From Pseudomonadota bacterium (GTDB lineage: Bacteria; Pseudomonadota; Gammaproteobacteria; Pseudomonadales; Oleiphilaceae), in contig PDPE01000009.1 of NCBI GenBank assembly GCA_002747395.1, positions 1 to 45,240 on the forward strand: DNA of 45,240 bases. The letters run 5' to 3'. Made by a program: the position numbers and the translations under genes. Below the pieces are notes generated by a model. That model saw only the letters and a program-made list of their open reading frames with translations, did not search any database and was not told where the DNA came from. Each line of letters begins with the position of its first letter. Within the stretch, counting starts at the first letter, position 1. Below are positions 25,070 through 33,885 of the stretch, in pieces.

Positions 25070-27097
25070 ATGATCGAAGAACTCGCCGCGTCTAACGAGA
25101 TGGAAGAAAAAAAAACAAAAAAAGGCAATGAACCCGCAGATGTGAATGCGCAAAAAAGCATCATAGAAATAAATTTGCCTGAATTAAAAAATCGCACTGA
25201 TGACGTATTACGTGGTGCCGGAAGTCTTGCGACCAGCACCATCAAGCTCCCAGGGGCATTTGTCCCCCTTGCCCGGTTGTTTGTGCGGGATGGCGAGGTA
25301 ACGCGCGAAGAACTCGGCGAGCATCTGGATGCACTTTTTTCCACACTCTATCAGCACCCTCTTTCAGATCATTCCCGCACCCTGACCCTGTATCTCAGAA
25401 AACTCAAGTTGATTCCCAACGAGGAATCTACTGAAAACCTGATTCGTTTTCTGGTTAAACAGGTTGTACTCCGCAGCCCTGTGGACGTGCCTGACGTGAT
25501 TGTTGACGAGTTCTGGTCATTTTTTCATGAGCTGATCAGCGCCCCCGAATTGCGCGGGTTGGTGGAACTGAATCTTGATATTGTCAGGCTTGTACTGCGA
25601 ACTTACGAGCCTTTGCTGGTCGAACTGATTAATAAAATCAAACATCTGAAGCGGGTGAATCAGAGCACCATTGGCGAAATGGTGCAAAAGGTACTGGTAC
25701 TGCGCGGCGATATTGCCATTTTGCGTCGGCAAATCAGAGCCATACGTTATATCAAACCCTTCTTGCAAACAGATCCGAAAGACTTTTCCGGCCAGGCTCA
25801 AATCGTTGCCAAAATGGTTCGGGAATTTGGCCCCCTGTTTATAAAAATGGCGCAGGTGGCAGCAGCCAACAGTGACTTCCTGCCGGAAGAAATCGCGAAG
25901 GAATTGAAAATCTTTCAGGAAGACGTGGAGCCCATGACCGCGAGCGAGGTGAAACAGGCGTTTTTTGAAGAATCCGGTCAGTCACCGCAGGATATTTACT
26001 TCAATTTCAATGTTGACAAGCCGCTGAAATCCGGCTCGATCGGCTCGGTTTACCTCGCCAAGAAGCCAGTCGTTCAAAATGGTGTTGAAATTCTTGTTCC
26101 TGTTATTGTCAAGGTTGCCAGACATAACCTGGAGCGAGAGTTTCAAATGGGGGCACTGGCTATCGAGTTAATGCTGATCAGCAGTCAATACTGGGCGCCT
26201 CATTCCAAAATCCACCCTTTCCTTGAGTCCATGGCAAAGCAAATCAAGGAGTTCACCAGGGGCTTTGAGCAAGAGCTGAACTTTGAAGACGAAGCCATTA
26301 TTCAAAATCGTTTTGTTGAAAGAAGCAAGAACTCATCAGTCTGGCACGTGCCGAAGCTCTATGCGAGTTCGGGCAGAATACTGGAAATGGAGTTTCTTGA
26401 AGGTGCCATGGCGATCAATTATGCCATTGAAACCCTGTCGGGCAAGGAGAAAGCCAGGTTCCAGCGGAAGATTGCCGAAAACTTTATGTTTACCATTTTG
26501 GAGCAGCTTATTGTCTATCAGGAATTTCATGGAGACCTGCACCCTGGCAATGTGATGGTCGATGACCATGCCCACCTGTACCTCATAGATTGGGGAAACG
26601 CGGTTGATATGCGCGGCAAGTGGGGCCTGGTCTGGGAATATCTGGTTGCTGTGGTTGTCGCTGATACCGAGCAGTTGGCAGAGGTATTGATTAAAATGAG
26701 TACCGACCCGACCGGAAATCGTGAACGATTTGACGAAATTCGCCAGGCGCTGGACGATACCCTGCAGAAAAAACAGATTACTCCCATTCGCGGCAAGTTG
26801 CTCAAAGCCCTTCAAAGAGAACGATTGCCGGGGCTGCATCGCCGTTTTCAGGCAGTGATGCAGTTAATGTCCAATACCTATCAACTGGGCATTGTGATAC
26901 AAGGGGATTATTTGCACCTTTCCCGGTCGATTGTTGCCATGGCAGGCACCTATGGCAATCTTTATCGGGGCTTGTCAAAAATCACAATGGCTACCGATCT
27001 GGTGAGCCAGGTTGCCCTGTTTCCGGTCAACCTGTTGGTTGATCGTGTGAATATAAAGAAAAAAGAAATTCAGCAACAATTAATTGTGGGTGAATGA
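25070..27097 (+). CDS. AarF/UbiB (ABC1) family atypical kinase
   Basis: Protein of 675 residues. The kinase-like core spans about residues 250-560. Catalytic motifs are HGDLHPGN (from His487, Asp489) and IDWG in place of DFG. The first 240 residues are an extra helical region. Two UbiB hallmarks differ: KxGQ is KMAQ (Lys259-Gln262), and the Ala-rich nucleotide loop is SGSIGSVYLAK (from Ser321), closer to a canonical protein-kinase Gly loop. UbiB proteins assist ubiquinone synthesis; this divergent, long member may do something else, and no ubi genes lie nearby. I chose ATG 25070 (GGAAG five bases upstream); a TTG at 24998 is possible. No clear membrane helix is seen at the C-terminus. Confidence 0.88.
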   Translation: MIEELAASNEMEEKKTKKGNEPADVNAQKSIIEINLPELKNRTDDVLRGAGSLATSTIKLPGAFVPLARLFVRDGEVTREELGEHLDALFSTLYQHPLSDHSRTLTLYLRKLKLIPNEESTENLIRFLVKQVVLRSPVDVPDVIVDEFWSFFHELISAPELRGLVELNLDIVRLVLRTYEPLLVELINKIKHLKRVNQSTIGEMVQKVLVLRGDIAILRRQIRAIRYIKPFLQTDPKDFSGQAQIVAKMVREFGPLFIKMAQVAAANSDFLPEEIAKELKIFQEDVEPMTASEVKQAFFEESGQSPQDIYFNFNVDKPLKSGSIGSVYLAKKPVVQNGVEILVPVIVKVARHNLEREFQMGALAIELMLISSQYWAPHSKIHPFLESMAKQIKEFTRGFEQELNFEDEAIIQNRFVERSKNSSVWHVPKLYASSGRILEMEFLEGAMAINYAIETLSGKEKARFQRKIAENFMFTILEQLIVYQEFHGDLHPGNVMVDDHAHLYLIDWGNAVDMRGKWGLVWEYLVAVVVADTEQLAEVLIKMSTDPTGNRERFDEIRQALDDTLQKKQITPIRGKLLKALQRERLPGLHRRFQAVMQLMSNTYQLGIVIQGDYLHLSRSIVAMAGTYGNLYRGLSKITMATDLVSQVALFPVNLLVDRVNIKKKEIQQQLIVGE

Positions 27098-27127
27098 TTG
27101 TACTTTCAGCCAGAATGATATCGACCG

Positions 27128-27313
27128 CTACAGCATTTTTACCTTTTTTTCGCCACAGCGCCTGCATTGATAAAGCGTGACCAATTTTCCCCGTTTAACG
27201 TCAAACTGCTTCTCCTGCACTACCTGCCAACTGTGGTGCCCATGCCTGCACAAGGACTTCCCCTTGTGTTTTTCCTTGAGAGTGGGGCGTTTAAAGGAGA
27301 TTACCTCGGCCAT
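27128..27313 (-). CDS. Small zinc-site protein, unknown
   Basis: Protein of 61 residues, basic. It begins MAEVISFKRPTLKEKHKG, then CRHGHHSW, and ends YQCRRCGEKKVKML. One Cys, several His and a CxxC knuckle could bind a zinc ion. GGAG five bases before the ATG supports translation. I believe similar small proteins occur in other gammaproteobacteria, but I cannot name the family. It converges on the AarF-like gene with a 30-bp gap. Confidence 0.7.
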   Translation of the reverse strand: MAEVISFKRPTLKEKHKGKSLCRHGHHSWQVVQEKQFDVKRGKLVTLYQCRRCGEKKVKML

Positions 27314-27424
27314 GTCTGCTCCTGTTTGGTAAAAGAAAGATTTTACCTTATCTTGCAGACATGGTTTAATTTTTCAGCTTCAATAGATACAAAATAACTA
27401 AACTGCCAACTATAAGACATCTGT

Positions 27425-28726
27425 TTGGAAGCTACAGCGCAAAAGCAACGGGAACCCGTTTTTTCAAAAAGACGCTCACTACTGATAGTAAAACGTGTAT
27501 TTTTTGTCAGCGTTCTGGTTCATCTCGTTTTATTGTCCACTTTGGGAGAATATTACCGATCCTTTCTTGAAGAAATAAAACAGCAAAACAGGAATCGAGC
27601 CTGGAAGGTTTACCTTAAAACTGAAAATATCTCAAAAAAAGAAGCTCTTCCGACGCTTGAAAAAAAGAAGCCCGAAGAAAAAAAGCCTGAAAAAGAAAAA
27701 CCCGAAAAAGAAAAAACAAAGAAGCAACAGCCTGAAAAACTGCTTTCGGAACAGCATAACCCGATGCATAATTCGAATAGGCCCGGGTCCAGCAACAATA
27801 CAAACCAAAACGTAAAGGCAAAGGTCGTTGCCGGGAAGCGCGTCAAGCAGCCAGTCAAACAGCAAGGCAGGACTGATTCTGATACCGTGGCCCAATCGAA
27901 GAAAACCGGGCAAGCCAGGGAATCAACCAAAAAGCCGACAAGGCAACCGGCAAGGAAACTGAAAAGCGAAGCAACCGCAGAGCGTCAGCCGCAACAGCAA
28001 GCCAAACGGAACTTGCCAGCGCCAGCTTTATCCGCGCTCAAAAAAACGATCCCGCTGTCGAACAGGAAAAAACCAGGCTCCGAATCAGACAAGAAACAGG
28101 TTGCCAGAAAAATCGGCGATAAAAAACAGGGAACTGCGTCAGATAAAGAAGGAAAAACCAAAAAAGAAATCAAAGGGAGCAGAATAGGCAGGGAAAACAG
28201 GGTAAACAAGGAAAACCATAGCGGAATCAAGCTCACACAACCGAAAAATGCTCCGGGCAAACCCCTTGAAATACCGGCCGGATTTTTGAAGAAACTGGGC
28301 AATATGGAGCTTCTGGATGATGGAGAAATGCAGTCGACCAGGGTAGAGGAGCCATTTAGTAGCATAGAAGCGAAAACCATTCGCATGGTGAATCGTTACC
28401 TGGCCAGAATGCAGCAGCAAATACAGCAATTTTATAAAAAACCGAATAAACCCCTGGGCAATTTAAGAGGTATAATCCGCTTTTATCTTGATGCGGATGG
28501 CTACCTTAAAGACGCATTTGTTTTTATTGGAAGTGGTGATGCTGAACTGGATTCGGCTGCGCTTGATGCGGTTCGTCGTGTTCCTCGCTATGAGGTGCCT
28601 GCAAATAAAGTCATTGCTGCCCGCTACTACAGTTCCCTGAAATTCTACTACAGCTCCGCTGAAATCTATGTCGAGAAAGCCCCCTGGGAACAGGCGCAGA
28701 CTGACTCTGCTCCCGAGGACAGGTAA
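27425..28726 (+). CDS. TonB-like protein with long basic linker
   Basis: Protein of 433 residues. One membrane anchor lies at residues 20-40 (IVKRVFFVSVLVHLVLLSTLG). A periplasmic linker of about 270 residues follows, rich in Lys, Pro, Glu and Gln, with KPEKEKPEKEKTKK. The C-terminal TonB/TolA-type domain (about 320-415) contains GIIRFYLDADGYLKDAFVF and SGDAELDSAALDAVRR. TonB transmits inner-membrane proton force to outer-membrane receptors. No exbB/exbD or receptor genes are in the window, so the partner is unknown. The start is TTG with no clear ribosome site, and no better start precedes the membrane helix. The linker is far longer than in E. coli TonB (239 residues in all). Confidence 0.85.
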   Translation: MEATAQKQREPVFSKRRSLLIVKRVFFVSVLVHLVLLSTLGEYYRSFLEEIKQQNRNRAWKVYLKTENISKKEALPTLEKKKPEEKKPEKEKPEKEKTKKQQPEKLLSEQHNPMHNSNRPGSSNNTNQNVKAKVVAGKRVKQPVKQQGRTDSDTVAQSKKTGQARESTKKPTRQPARKLKSEATAERQPQQQAKRNLPAPALSALKKTIPLSNRKKPGSESDKKQVARKIGDKKQGTASDKEGKTKKEIKGSRIGRENRVNKENHSGIKLTQPKNAPGKPLEIPAGFLKKLGNMELLDDGEMQSTRVEEPFSSIEAKTIRMVNRYLARMQQQIQQFYKKPNKPLGNLRGIIRFYLDADGYLKDAFVFIGSGDAELDSAALDAVRRVPRYEVPANKVIAARYYSSLKFYYSSAEIYVEKAPWEQAQTDSAPEDR

Positions 28727-28800
28727 TATTGCAGGTAGCTGCCGCGGATGCGTGAGTCACTGCCATCACACCATTACACATTTACAACGGTAAACAATTT

Positions 28801-29850
28801 ATGCTGACAGATATTTGCCAGGTTATTCAGCGTAACCTGGATCACTTTGAATCAACCCGAAATGGCCTGGTACTCGATTGTATGGATGAGCATATTATTG
28901 ATGTGCTGCCTGAATCCTTTACGGCATTTACGACCAGCCGATCCGTTTACCAAAAAGCGCAATCAGGCGGGCGCATGACCTTCGGCGTATTGCCTGAGGT
29001 TGATGCAAAGCCGGATACGGTTCTGGTGATCATGCCCAAGTCAAAACCCGAGCTGAGATTCCAACTGGCCTGGATTCGCGCCAATGTGCAGCCCGGAGGC
29101 AATGTGTATCTGGTGGGGGCAAAAAAGGAGGGCATCGCCAGCGGTGCAAAGTTGCTCGATGAGCTGGGCGGCCAGCCGACAAAAATTGATGTGGCGAGGC
29201 ATTGTCAGCTATGGCAGGTGGAAGCCCTTGATCCTGTTGACTCTTTTTATCCTGGCGACTGGGAAACGACCTGGAGTTTTTCCCTGCCAGGTGCGGGTGA
29301 TATAAAAGTCTGTTCACTCCCCGGCGTCTTCAGTCATAGTTCGCTGGACAAGGGTACCGCCTGCCTTCTGGAAACACTGGAACCGTTTTTTGATGACCTG
29401 GTCAAGCGAAGAAAACCGCTTAAAGGCGAGTGGCTGGACTTCGCCTGTGGCGCGGGAGTCATTGCGGCGTATTTGCTAAAGCGTTTTCCTGAATTGACCG
29501 TTACCTGTGTGGACAATAGTGCCGTGGCCATACATTGCGCGAAACGCACCTTCGAAATGAATGGTCTCAGCGCCCGCTTTATCGTTTCCGATGGTCTGGC
29601 TGAAGTGTCTGGCCGATACCACGGGATTGTGACAAATCCGCCTTTTCATTCAGGGGTTAAAACCGACTATAGCGTGACCGAGAGTTTTATTGCGGATATA
29701 TCCCTCCATCTGAAAAGAAAAGGCCAGCTATTCATGGTTGCCAACAGTTTCCTGCGCTATCCGCAAATGATTCGTGAGGTATTTCCCGCTTATAAAAGAC
29801 TGGCAGCAGATAACCGGTTTGCCGTTCATTATGCGCAGATGTCCGGGTAA
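28801..29850 (+). CDS. rsmC: 16S rRNA m2G1207 methyltransferase RsmC
   Basis: SAM-dependent enzyme of 349 residues that methylates N2 of G1207 in 16S rRNA of the small subunit. It has the two-domain layout of RsmC: a degenerate N-terminal methyltransferase-like domain, and an active C-terminal one with GVFSHSSLDKGTACLLETL, the SAM motif LDFACGAGVIAAYLL and the catalytic TNPPFHSG. E. coli RsmC has 343 residues. cmoM follows 8 bp after its stop, so the two are almost surely co-transcribed. Confidence 0.95.
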   Translation: MLTDICQVIQRNLDHFESTRNGLVLDCMDEHIIDVLPESFTAFTTSRSVYQKAQSGGRMTFGVLPEVDAKPDTVLVIMPKSKPELRFQLAWIRANVQPGGNVYLVGAKKEGIASGAKLLDELGGQPTKIDVARHCQLWQVEALDPVDSFYPGDWETTWSFSLPGAGDIKVCSLPGVFSHSSLDKGTACLLETLEPFFDDLVKRRKPLKGEWLDFACGAGVIAAYLLKRFPELTVTCVDNSAVAIHCAKRTFEMNGLSARFIVSDGLAEVSGRYHGIVTNPPFHSGVKTDYSVTESFIADISLHLKRKGQLFMVANSFLRYPQMIREVFPAYKRLAADNRFAVHYAQMSG

Positions 29851-29858
29851 GCCGTCTT

Positions 29859-30629
29859 ATGTCTGATCGCTATTTCGATGAATTGGCAGATAAATTTGCA
29901 CGCAAAATCTACAACAACAAAAAGGGTGAAATTCGGCTCGGTGTGCTCTGGCAGGATATGCTGACCAATTTGCCCGGCCTTTCCGGTGGTCAACCACTGC
30001 GTATTCTCGATGCTGGTGCCGGTATGGGCCAGATCGCCCTTCGTCTTGCTGAACTTGGCCATTGTGTTACCCTGGTCGAGCCTTCAGAAAAAATGATGCA
30101 ATACGCTCAGCAACATATTGAAACGGCCGATGTGGAATCAGGAAAAATCCAAACCTGCTGTATACCGATTCAGGATATGCCGGCGGAGTGGTCAGGGCAG
30201 TTTGATATTGTAGTATGCCACGCCGTTATGGAGTGGTTGTCCGAGCCCTTTGGTATATTGCCAAAACTGTTGGCCATGTTAAAACCCGGAGGGCACCTGT
30301 CACTGATGTTCTACAACAGACACTCGGTGATTTTACGGAATTTGATCAAGGGCAATTTCAAAAAGGTAAATTCTGGCGAGTTCTCGGGCTATAAAAACAG
30401 CCTGACTCCCACTAACCCGATAGAGCCGGAAGAGGTTTACCGGTGCTTGAACGATCATGGAATGTCGATAAAATCCAGAGCAGGAATACGTGTGTTCTCA
30501 GACTATCTGAGCCGGGAAGTCAGCGACGCCCGTTCTCTGGAAGATACCCTTGAACTTGAGAAAAAATTCTGTCACCAGGAACCCTGGGTGTCGATTGCGC
30601 GATATATTCATCTTGTTGCTGAACGCTGA
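29859..30629 (+). CDS. cmoM: tRNA 5-carboxymethoxyuridine methyltransferase CmoM
   Basis: SAM-dependent methyltransferase of 256 residues that converts cmo5U at tRNA position 34 to its methyl ester (mcmo5U). Motif I is LDAGAGMGQIALRLAELGH. Strong agreement with E. coli CmoM (SmtA) is seen at DRYFDELADKFARKIY near the start, HAVMEWLSEP, GGHLSLMFYN, and GIRVFSDYLS, YIHLVAER at the end. It follows rsmC directly. cmoA/cmoB, which make its substrate, are not in the window. Confidence 0.93.
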   Translation: MSDRYFDELADKFARKIYNNKKGEIRLGVLWQDMLTNLPGLSGGQPLRILDAGAGMGQIALRLAELGHCVTLVEPSEKMMQYAQQHIETADVESGKIQTCCIPIQDMPAEWSGQFDIVVCHAVMEWLSEPFGILPKLLAMLKPGGHLSLMFYNRHSVILRNLIKGNFKKVNSGEFSGYKNSLTPTNPIEPEEVYRCLNDHGMSIKSRAGIRVFSDYLSREVSDARSLEDTLELEKKFCHQEPWVSIARYIHLVAER

Positions 30630-30784
30630 GGCTTATCTCGGGTATCGGGCGGGTGAGCAGTTACGTTTGCTTTTTACACAGGCGGCTCATAGAATCGATA
30701 CGAGTTGCCAATAACGCAGCGGGCCAGCTGGCGGAAGACCATTTCGGTCGGATTTGAGATAATAAAATAATAAAGGAAAGTACG

Positions 30785-31930
30785 ATGACTGTTATTTGTG
30801 AACTTGAAGACCTGCGTCGGCTTTATCATCGCAGGGTACCCAAAATGTTTCAGGGATATTGTGAGTCCGGCTCATGGAGTCAGCAAACGCTGGCCGAGAA
30901 CTGTAATGATTTTAAAGACATTCGTTTTCACCAGCGGGTCGCCAGAGACTTGACCCCGCGCAGTTTGAAAACAGTCATGGCCGGGCAAGAGGTGAAAATG
31001 CCATTGGCCATAGCACCCGTTGGTCTGCTGGGAATGCAACATGCAGATGGGGAGGTTCATGCCGCACGGGCGGCTGAAAAATTTGGTGTTCCTTTCACTC
31101 TGTCTACCATGAGTATCTGCTCTATCGAAACCGTGGCGAAGGCCACGCAGTCGCCTTTCTGGTTTCAGCTTTATGTCCAGCGTGACCGTGAGTTTACCAA
31201 AAAACTGGTGGAGCGAGCCAAAGCGGTAGACTGTTCTGCTCTGGTAGTGACCCTGGATCTGCAAATGATTGGCAAGCGTCATGCGGATCACCGCAACGGT
31301 ATGACGGCCCCGCCAAGGCTCACTCTGTTGAATATTCTGGATATTATGCGCCGCCCCCGCTGGGCGCTGGGCATGTTGACAACGAAAAACCGGGAATTTG
31401 GTAACATTCAGGGTAGCGCGGCCGGCGTTGACGACATGGGCGATTTGATGAAGTGGACAGCAAACAGTTTTGACCACAAATTAAACTGGGATGATATCAA
31501 GCGTTTTCGTGACATGTGGGATGGCCCGCTTATCGTCAAAGGCATCATGGAAGCCGGTGATGCGGAAGAATGCGTCAAGCTGGGTGCTGATGCCATGGTC
31601 GTTTCCAATCACGGGGGGCGTCAATTGGATGGTGCTCGCTCATCCATTTCCGTGCTGCCGGAGATTGTTGAAAAAGTAGGTAACGATATTGAAGTCTGGA
31701 TCGATAGCGGAGTGCGAAGCGGGCAGGATATTATCCGCTCATGGGCCCTGGGAGCCAAAGGAGTGATGGTCGGGCGCCCGATGGTCTATGGCCTGGGAGC
31801 AATGGGGCAGGCTGGTGTCGAGCGTATGCTGAAAATTTTCTACGAAGAAGCCGAGTTGACAATGGCATTTATCGGTCACCGGGATATTCAGTCGGTTACG
31901 TCCGATGATGTGGTGATCGGGCGTCGGTGA
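30785..31930 (+). CDS. lldD: FMN-dependent L-lactate dehydrogenase (LldD-type)
   Basis: Alpha-hydroxy-acid oxidising flavoprotein of 381 residues, TIM-barrel fold. Motifs are MPLAIAPVGLLGMQHADGE, FWFQLYVQRDREF, VVTLDLQMIGKRHAD, and the active site SNHGGRQLDG with the proton-abstracting His276. GVRSGQDIIRSWALGAKGV binds FMN phosphate. Close similarity to bacterial LldD suggests oxidation of L-lactate to pyruvate with electrons passed to quinone at the inner membrane. No lldP or lldR neighbour is seen, so another 2-hydroxy acid remains possible. AAAGGAA lies upstream of the ATG. Confidence 0.85.
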   Translation: MTVICELEDLRRLYHRRVPKMFQGYCESGSWSQQTLAENCNDFKDIRFHQRVARDLTPRSLKTVMAGQEVKMPLAIAPVGLLGMQHADGEVHAARAAEKFGVPFTLSTMSICSIETVAKATQSPFWFQLYVQRDREFTKKLVERAKAVDCSALVVTLDLQMIGKRHADHRNGMTAPPRLTLLNILDIMRRPRWALGMLTTKNREFGNIQGSAAGVDDMGDLMKWTANSFDHKLNWDDIKRFRDMWDGPLIVKGIMEAGDAEECVKLGADAMVVSNHGGRQLDGARSSISVLPEIVEKVGNDIEVWIDSGVRSGQDIIRSWALGAKGVMVGRPMVYGLGAMGQAGVERMLKIFYEEAELTMAFIGHRDIQSVTSDDVVIGRR

Positions 31931-31957
31931 TTCCAGCTGATTAAGGTCGGTTCAGGC

Positions 31958-31984
31958 AAAAAAAAAGCCCCCGGGGAGGGGGCT
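31958..31984 (-). terminator. Terminator of the helical-protein gene
   Basis: On the minus strand AGCCCCC, a five-base loop, GGGGGCT, then nine T. The 7-bp GC stem and T-run are ideal for the leftward gene ending at 32037; it may also stop lldD transcripts from the other side. Confidence 0.85.
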
Positions 31985-32036
31985 AAAACAATTCCAGCTC
32001 ATAAGAGTGGAAGTGAGGGGTAACAAAAACCGATTG

Positions 32037-32456
32037 CTAGTTAATCAGCCTGCTCTTCATTTCGTGTGCTTTTTCCGCTGCCTGCCTGGTTTTTTCTTCA
32101 AGCTGGTCGACATACACTTTCAATTTTGGTGCAATTTCTTTCTCAACGGCTTTCTCCGCCTGCATTTTTGCGTACGCCGCCATCATCGCCACGTTCCACT
32201 CCATTGTTTTCCGGGTGTCATATGTTGCGGAATCAACGTTTAACATCAGGCGCCTGAACGACGGATTGTTGGCTTTGATCTTGGCAAAAATATCTGCGAG
32301 CCTGACACCGGAATCAACCTTTTCACCTGCCACATCCGACAAAACCCGGTACCCTTCTTCACTGGCCTTATCAAGCTGCTTTTCAATGGTTGACTGAACC
32401 TGCCCGCTCACTTTTTGCAAGTTTGAAAATTGTGTTTTCAATGTATCCTGAATCAT
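32037..32456 (-). CDS. Helical amphipathic protein, phasin-like (unknown)
   Basis: Protein of 139 residues, predicted almost wholly alpha-helical. It lacks Cys, has no signal peptide, and carries an Ala/Lys/Glu-rich coiled-coil-like C-terminal half (MQAEKAVEKEIAPKLKVYVD). The N-terminal LKTQFSNLQKVSGQVQSTIE resembles phasins, which coat polyhydroxyalkanoate granules, but this is a composition match and not a firm family hit. ATG 32456 has GGAGG nine bases upstream; the ATG at 32483 lacks such a site. A palindrome at 32602-32623 may be its operator, and a strong terminator follows. Confidence 0.7.
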   Translation of the reverse strand: MIQDTLKTQFSNLQKVSGQVQSTIEKQLDKASEEGYRVLSDVAGEKVDSGVRLADIFAKIKANNPSFRRLMLNVDSATYDTRKTMEWNVAMMAAYAKMQAEKAVEKEIAPKLKVYVDQLEEKTRQAAEKAHEMKSRLIN

Positions 32457-32601
32457 ATCCGTCGCCCTCCATCCGAATGCCAACCACCCGCCGATTCAGC
32501 CTGAACTAACGCACCAGCGCACCGGGCAGCCAACGTTTCCGTCAAAACCTTTTATTCTTCGTCCGGCTGATTTACTCAACAGGTTTGATGGTAGAAAAAT
32601 T

Positions 32602-32623
32602 AATTAGAATGTTCATACTAATT
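32602..32623 (-). promoter_or_regulatory. 22-bp imperfect palindrome, probable operator
   Basis: AATTAG and CTAATT flank a core in which ATG faces CAT; nine of eleven base pairs match. It lies about 145 bp upstream of the helical-protein gene in AT-rich sequence. The size suits a TetR-type dimer. The gap 32457-32807 holds no other gene that I can support. Confidence 0.5.
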
Positions 32624-32750
32624 TATTTGTTTGAAAGGCGTTCGCTGACTGGTGCGGAATTGAATCAATATGGCATGCGTCACCGCAAACGGGGCAGAAA
32701 CGGATTCTGCCCCTGCGGGTGTAACGATATGATTCGAAAAAACAACATGA

Positions 32751-32790
32751 TTGAAAATGGCCGGGTACTGTTGAAATTGGCCGGGTACTG
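32751..32790. repeat. Two 20-bp tandem repeats
   Basis: TTGAAAATGGCCGGGTACTG and TTGAAATTGGCCGGGTACTG lie head to tail, with a partial third copy, just past the elbB stop. Confidence 0.85.
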
Positions 32791-32807
32791 TTGCAGGTTC
32801 CGGTTCT

Positions 32808-33461
32808 CTAAATCATCGAAACCAGTTTGGTGACCAGTTTCTCAATACCTGACGCGGCTTCTGATATGCGCCCTGCCAGCATGTAGGCGGGGGTGGTCAA
32901 AACCCTGTTTTCCTCGTCGATCACCACATCGTCTACCGGGCAGTTGATATGCCTGGCACCCATTGTTTCAAGTGCTTTGGCTGTGTCCTCGTCACTGCCG
33001 ATGGTGCACTTCACTCCGGAGCCGTATATCGAGGCAACCATGGAAGGGGCGATGCATATATATCCGGCCGGTTTGCCTTTTTGGGCAAAGTCCCTGGCAA
33101 CGCGCATAACCTCGTCGTTGATTGTCATGTTTGTTCCTTCGGTGGCAAAGCTGCACAAGTTCTTCGCCACACCGAAGCCGCCAGGGAAAATGACCGCGTC
33201 AAAGTCATCAGCCTGGAGGGTGTTGAGGTTTTTAATTTCCCCTCTGGCCAGGCGGGCGGCCTCGACCAGCACATTTCTTGTCTCGCCCTCGGCGACCTGA
33301 CCGGTAAGGTGGTTAATAACGTGAAGTTGATCGATGTCGGGAGCAAAGCATTGGTACCGCGCATTATGGCGGTCAAGAGAGAGCAGGGTAATCACTGACT
33401 CATAAATCTCGGAGCCGTCATAGACTCCGCAACCGGCTAGTACAACAGCAATATTTGCCAT
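32808..33461 (-). CDS. elbB: Glyoxalase ElbB (DJ-1/PfpI family)
   Basis: Protein of 217 residues with the DJ-1/PfpI fold. E. coli ElbB has weak glyoxalase activity and was linked to isoprenoid synthesis; its real role is uncertain. Typical sequence includes VVLAGCGVYDGSEIYESV at the start, VIFPGGFGVAKNLCSFATEG, the nucleophile elbow GYICIAPSM, and TPAYMLAGRISEAASGIEKL at the end. It is transcribed leftward, divergent from the adhesin gene, with 424 bp between. Confidence 0.93.
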   Translation of the reverse strand: MANIAVVLAGCGVYDGSEIYESVITLLSLDRHNARYQCFAPDIDQLHVINHLTGQVAEGETRNVLVEAARLARGEIKNLNTLQADDFDAVIFPGGFGVAKNLCSFATEGTNMTINDEVMRVARDFAQKGKPAGYICIAPSMVASIYGSGVKCTIGSDEDTAKALETMGARHINCPVDDVVIDEENRVLTTPAYMLAGRISEAASGIEKLVTKLVSMI

Positions 33462-33552
33462 AAAAATCCCCTTGTTATCTGGTATGTTGTGTGGATGTAC
33501 ACCTGATCATTGATGAAAGGGGAAAACGGGCCTGCCTCCCCCCAAATATCAT

Positions 33553-33598
33553 TTCGCTACATTTGCCTGCCCGGGTCAGGGTAGTGATTTGTAGCGAA
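33553..33598. promoter_or_regulatory. Inverted repeat upstream of adhesin and elbB
   Basis: TTCGCTACA (33553-33561) and TGTAGCGAA (33590-33598), a perfect 9-bp inverted repeat with a 28-bp spacer, lie in the divergent gap 33462-33885. No gene was found in that gap. TTGACA at about 33799 lacks a good -10 element. Confidence 0.4.
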
Positions 33599-33885
33599 TT
33601 TGTTGTAGTTTTGTAAATTTGGCTGTCCGCCGCACAGTTGAAGCCACACCACCCGCATCCCTTTGCTAGACTGTTATTTTGGCATGACAGACATTCAGGA
33701 TAATAACACCTGAATATCTGTACGTCATGTACGAAACCGGTTTAACTGGCGAGTATACGCATAGCGCAAGGGTATAGCGTATGTCGATGGTGATAGGAAT
33801 TGACAATAATTAAACTGGAAGTGCTGGTTTTGTGCCGCAACGAAATCACTCTGAAAGAATGGTATGACTGTGAGGATAGAGTCCC

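Noticed and set aside
32585..32833. 82-codon plus-strand frame with Cys-rich centre
   Set aside because: It covers a palindrome and tandem repeats, has no ribosome site, and overlaps the end of elbB.
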